From: Cylicocyclus nassatus
Lineage: Eukaryota; Nematoda; Chromadorea; Rhabditida; Strongylidae
Length of the DNA: 64,000 nt
Direction: 5' to 3'
Assembly (NCBI GenBank): GCA_958299035.1
Contig: CATQJL010000223.1
Span: 5,445,753 to 5,509,752 of the forward strand
Shown here: positions 60,164 to 64,000 of the stretch, piece after piece
Position numbering within the stretch: position 1 is the stretch's first letter
Layout: each line of letters starts with the position of its first letter
Translations under genes and position numbers: made by a program
The notes under the pieces: generated by a model
Databases searched by the model: none
Seen by the model: only the letters and a program-made list of their open reading frames with translations
Told to the model about the DNA's origin: nothing

Positions 60164-60905
60164 ATTTTTGATTCTTCATTCGCTGTGGTCGTGTGATCGA
60201 AGCACAGTGCGCTTACTAAGTTATGAGTCAGTAGTGATTATCAAGTGAATCATATTGCATTTCACATGACTGGAGCAGATGTTCATCACCTGATGTGCTT
60301 TTGTACACCTCGTTGTTAGACAATTTGTATGAATTAGAGGCTCTACGATGGTTGGTTAGTACAGCTCTTGAAGAAACCTGCTCAACAAAGTGGGCTTAGG
60401 TAGAGAACCTTGAACGCCTTGAGCTGTTTACAAGAATATAAGTGGTCATACCTCCAGCCTGCAAAATCAACCATCTTCGGTTTAGTATCAATACGGATCA
60501 TAGTAACCGCGCAATCTAGACAGCCTTTTGCAATAAGTGAGTGACTCTTACGAGCCAAAGTGGTTTATGCTGTTCGCTGTTCAGTTCTTCTTCTAGACTA
60601 CTAATTACATGACTTACCCTTAAGTTTTATTGGAACTTGTTAGCAGCTACGTACTCCAGATAATTGTTCACAACAAAACTCCCACCTTTCTCCTTCTTTA
60701 TTGCATCAACACAGCACAAAATCGTTATTCTCGAGCGCCTTCACAGTTTCGCACCCAACATTGACCATTCCCAACCCGAATCTACTCGATTTCATGACAC
60801 TATTCTTTACGAAAAAAATTTTTGCCGTCTCAAGTGGGGAGCGCATAACCCAAGCTTTCAAGAAAGCGAGTGAGATTTTGCTCATCCTATGGTAATACCT
60901 AATAG

Positions 60906-62235
60906 CAGTGGCGGTCCGAGCGCGGTCCGAAGGGGGAGGGGGCGCCCCCTTCGGGAGAATGGGTCGCGAAATCTTTGAAAGTTATTTACATTTCATTTCA
61001 TTTCATTTCATTTGTACACTCAAGGCGTTCCATAAAAAAAGACACATCAAGAAGTTAGTAATACAGCGGAAACGAACAAAACATGTAAACAAATGCAGAC
61101 ATCAACATGTCAGTCCGAGTCTGATCCTAACCAGACTAATGTGAGAAGACGAAACAGCTTGCACTGAATATGTTGATAGGCTAATAGATAAGTATACAGA
61201 TGTAGGCATTGAGATTTATAACTCCAAAACTTTGAATCCATGGAGATGGGACGCATGCCCCCTCGTTGCCAGCGGAACGATCTTTAGTTACTCTTAAAAG
61301 CAATCCGGCAGCTTATAAGGTAGGCCTACTGGCTCAGGTATAACAACCATAACCCAACCTAGCTGGAATGCTGGGGAGGCCCAATGACCCCAAAGGTGAA
61401 ACGATTCATATTCAATCCATTTGTTGAAATAGCAAGCTGTACGATTGAATACTAGATAGCTGAGCGAAAAAGACTCGGATTAAGATGCTGATGAAACTGT
61501 GTTAGTAACTAGAACACAACGAGTACACCGAAAATACAAGTTTGACGCAACGTGAGGAGATACACGAGAGGCGTCAAAGAAATGATTTACAGCCATAACT
61601 GAACCCGCAAGTGAATGCAAGATCAACGAGTACCTGAAAAGACAGGTTTTAGAGGTAAAATGGAGAAAAAAGCTGATAGAAAACAAAGCCCAAAACGATT
61701 CCATCCCCCCATCATAGCACGTCCAAAGCACCCAGTGGAAGCCCAAAAGGTCTAATGCAGAAGGCTCGCCCTGTCGTGCAACACTAATCAGTGTTAGCGA
61801 TACTTGACAAGTCAAGCCTTCTCAGTCTACTCCTGAAAACATGACTACTCTCTGCACTAGTGGTCTCAACCGGGAGGTGCGAAAGCCACCTAGCCGACCT
61901 GTAGAACACGTTGTTGAACATCATCAACATGTTCTACAGGTCGGCATGGGCTATAAAAATGTGCAAGTGACTTGGTTTACACTTGTAAATAATTAAAATA
62001 ATTTTGAAAATTCAAATAAGCCCTGTAGAAAATTTTTTGGGCGTAGCTGACATCACGCCCCTTTTTCTAGATTTTAGGGGTCATGACCGGAAAAAATTTT
62101 AAGGAGCATCCCAAAAATTGTTTAGCAGTGTTTTTCGCACCTTAGTTTGAAAAACTAAGGTGCGAAAAACACTGCCAAAAAATTGCCTTTTGCCGCGCCT
62201 CCGATCCCCGGACGGGAATCCTGGGACCGCCACTG
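60906..62235. mobile_element. hAT-like element with CAGTGGCGGTCC ends
   Basis: Left CAGTGGCGGTCC and right GGACCGCCACTG are inverted copies; such CAGTGGCGG termini are typical of hAT elements. Flanking 8-mers CCTAATAG and CTAGATAG are only partly alike, so a target duplication is weak. A right end of the same type is near 36030-36052 (CCTGGGACCGCCACTT). The interior has no intact transposase. Confidence 0.55.
62134..62175. repeat. Tight perfect hairpin
   Basis: GTTTTTCGCACCTTAG and CTAAGGTGCGAAAAAC are separated by only a TTTGAAAAA-type loop. It lies within the hAT-like element, near its right end. Confidence 0.8.
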
Positions 62236-62768
62236 CTAGATAGTTGTGTATCGTGCATCCCCCAGAATTGTTCCCATATGAACCATCAACGTGGCTGCCT
62301 TTCGATCGTTTCAAATTAAGCACAAAAAAGGCAGCGTTTGGACAAAATCTCAAGTAAAGCTTTTTTTGCTTATCTGGGCGTATACTTCCCGCTGAGATGC
62401 AGCATAGGGAGCACGAGAATGTTGAAAACGGGCCTCCCAATTACTGAGTTCATTCTTATTGCTGTCGAAATCCCGAGCTTTATCACAGCAATTCCTTTAG
62501 CGCTAGTTTCATTTTGAACTCAACTTCCAAGGAAGCTCCGTTTTTATTTCCTCTGTTACCCCTAAGGCAGGTTTATCATTATTGCTTCACCCTAGGTAAG
62601 TGCAGGTTCTTTGCAAATGGAATGTGCGATGCAAATTTCCGACATTGTTAAGTTCATGTTATACCTCGAGTTGGCTTTTTAAAGGTGGAAAAGTTTTTAT
62701 ACCGAACACTTACTTCCTTAGAAGAAGAGGATGACGCTCGCGAGAAATTTTTGAACAAACTCTCTTAG

Positions 62769-63052
62769 GCAGGAGTGGTTTGGAGCGGTCGTGCAAGAAT
62801 AGCAATAGAGAGAGCACGAGTTTTCTCACACCTTTAGAAGAAGCGATACTTTTGATTTGCACTTTCGCAGCGCAGATCCGGACTTACCATTTTGATCCTG
62901 ATTTTATCCATTTTGATCGTATTCCATCAAAGGTGATTCATTGTTTTATATGATCACTGGTACCAATAATTCTTGACTTTCAGAAAAAGTGTGTCGTCAT
63001 TGAAGGCAATGGTATCACTAAGGAACCAGTGATTGAGAAGACAATGCGTTGA
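62769..63052 (+). CDS. Terminal two exons of a gene, function unknown
   Basis: Exon 62769-62932 (after an ACTCTCTTAG acceptor) encodes ESTSFLTPLEEAILLICTFA and AQIRTYHFDPDFIHFDRIPS; exon 62984-63052 (after GACTTTCAG) encodes KKCVVIEGNGITKEPVIEKT then MR and TGA. Phases agree. The first part contains a hydrophobic run LEEAILLICTFAA. An upstream exon may lie at about 62609-62684, but its donor is weak. The 5' part of the gene is not identified, possibly beyond the hAT-like element. It converges with the minus-strand gene ending at 63093. Confidence 0.45.
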
Positions 63053-63092
63053 AGATAAATTTGAAGAGATTTAGGAAGCTTGATGATTTTGT

Positions 63093-63461
63093 CTACGTTT
63101 TAGTTTTTGCGTATTTTTCTCGTAACCTTGTGTCGCTGTAGAGCTCCTGAATCTTATTTGCTACTTTCTGTGCATTTCTTGATTCCTTGGAAAGCCTGCT
63201 CGAGAAGACTGTGGTATTTGTTAGTATATTTGTTGAAATTTGACTGTTTTTGCGAGCATAAAAATACCAGGCGTGAGAAATGAGACCCGAAGAGACTAAG
63301 GGCACAAGGTAGTGAAGAGGCGTGAGAAGACATAGAGGGCGCAGAAATCCGTTTTTAAGAGCGTAGGCCGCAAGCTCCGAATGCGACATCATGGTGTCTT
63401 CCGCAGGTATTTCGATTTTGTCCGGAATGGGTCGGTCGGGACACCTGATTTTGTCGCGCAC
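63093..63461 (-). CDS. Small membrane protein, function unknown
   Basis: A minus-strand frame of up to 122 residues; a shorter start at 63392 (MMSHSELAAYALKNGF) gives 100. It contains RPLCLLTPLHYLVPLVSSGL, a likely membrane or membrane-associated segment, then SHAWYFYARK and a basic C-terminal helix RLSKESRNAQKVANKIQELY ending YAKTKT. The first 20 residues of the long form (DKIRCPDRPIPDKIE) may be intron or 5' sequence. No signal peptide or family is recognised; size and layout would suit a small organellar membrane protein, which is only a guess. Confidence 0.5.
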   Translation of the reverse strand: MRDKIRCPDRPIPDKIEIPAEDTMMSHSELAAYALKNGFLRPLCLLTPLHYLVPLVSSGLISHAWYFYARKNSQISTNILTNTTVFSSRLSKESRNAQKVANKIQELYSDTRLREKYAKTKT

Positions 63462-64000
63462 TTTTGACCCGAAACAAAATCAAAACACCCGTTTGTCCTG
63501 CGGGAGTCAAAGGCGAATGTCTGAGTTTGTCTTATCGAACTTCTAGCTTGTCCAGGTCAGTTCCGGTCGCCACTTCTAAAGCGGTTTTCTCACTGCAGAG
63601 CTAAAGCGGTTTTCTCACTGCAGAGCTTTATCAGGGCGGGCGAATCTGTATTCTGTTTTTATGTTGGCCGAACGCTTCCTTTAAGGCGCTTATTCGTAGT
63701 TGACATGTTAGAATGGCGAAATGCAGCCACGTTGATAATATCTATGGGAACAACTCTGGTGACGATTATGGCGGCCCAGCTGGTGGCGCCTTGGTAGCAG
63801 ACTAATCCGATTGTAATTTTAGAAGACTGATTCGAAGATGGCCTTCTGTCACTTAGTTTTCCATTTGCCACTGAATGTTCTATGAGAAGTACTGTATGCA
63901 GTTGTCCAAATTTGGTATGAACAAGAGTCTGTGCACTGTGAAGAAGTGTCATCTTCAAACTCTCAGATATTCAGATGGCCCGTCCTCACGTGACGTGCGG
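63462..64000. other. Right edge of window, no firm gene
   Basis: GCTAAAGCGGTTTTCTCACTG-type sequence is directly duplicated near 63575-63625. A plus-strand frame at 63703-63795 could encode a 30-residue hydrophobic peptide (ATLIISMGTTLVTIMAAQLV); a minus frame of 99 residues covers the same DNA. Neither is supported further. Confidence 0.3.

Noticed and set aside
61480..61815. 111-residue minus-strand ORF
   Set aside because: Lies inside the hAT-like element, without motifs or splice support.

Overview
This window looks like nuclear DNA of a parasitic nematode, most likely a strongylid (hookworm or Haemonchus-like). The basis is inference from several signs: genes cut into many short exons, small GT-AG introns with TTTCAG-type acceptors, frequent GGA glycine codons, an ARL5 and a NOMO homologue with animal-type intron structure, and very dense palindromic DNA-transposon debris. 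There is no bacterial operon, tRNA, rRNA or CRISPR. Gene models below were built by hand, by joining exons across GT/AG borders with matching phase.

Layout. 661-8730 (+): most of a NOMO (nodal modulator, ER translocon-associated) gene, with the 5' end outside the window. 10139-14311 (+) and 15435-20512 (+): two tandem paralogous genes of an unrecognised family (here A1 and A2). A third, more diverged paralogue (A3) lies inverted at 48201-49475 (-). About 20.5-32.7 kb is a transposon-rich tract with nested fold-back elements, a piggyBac-like Cys-rich fragment and a gag-like relic. 32777-34453 (-): a spliced coiled-coil gene whose first ATG abuts a mariner-like element. 36.2-44 kb: more inverted-repeat elements, with small spliced gene models at 37381-38153 (-) and 43726-44099 (-). 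50445-55920 (+): a complete ARL5 small GTPase gene whose second intron carries a ~2.2 kb near-perfect palindrome. 59170-59872 (+): a 64-residue two-exon gene. 62769-63052 (+) and 63093-63461 (-): the ends of two convergent genes only 40 bp apart.

How the parts relate. NOMO works at the ER translocon and ARL5 at the trans-Golgi, but nothing here suggests they act together. The most unusual content is the three-member A family, which shares exon phases and a helical C-terminal region, and the layered palindromic elements that occupy introns of real genes. Many long open frames in the 36-47 kb region are repeat-derived and are not called as genes.
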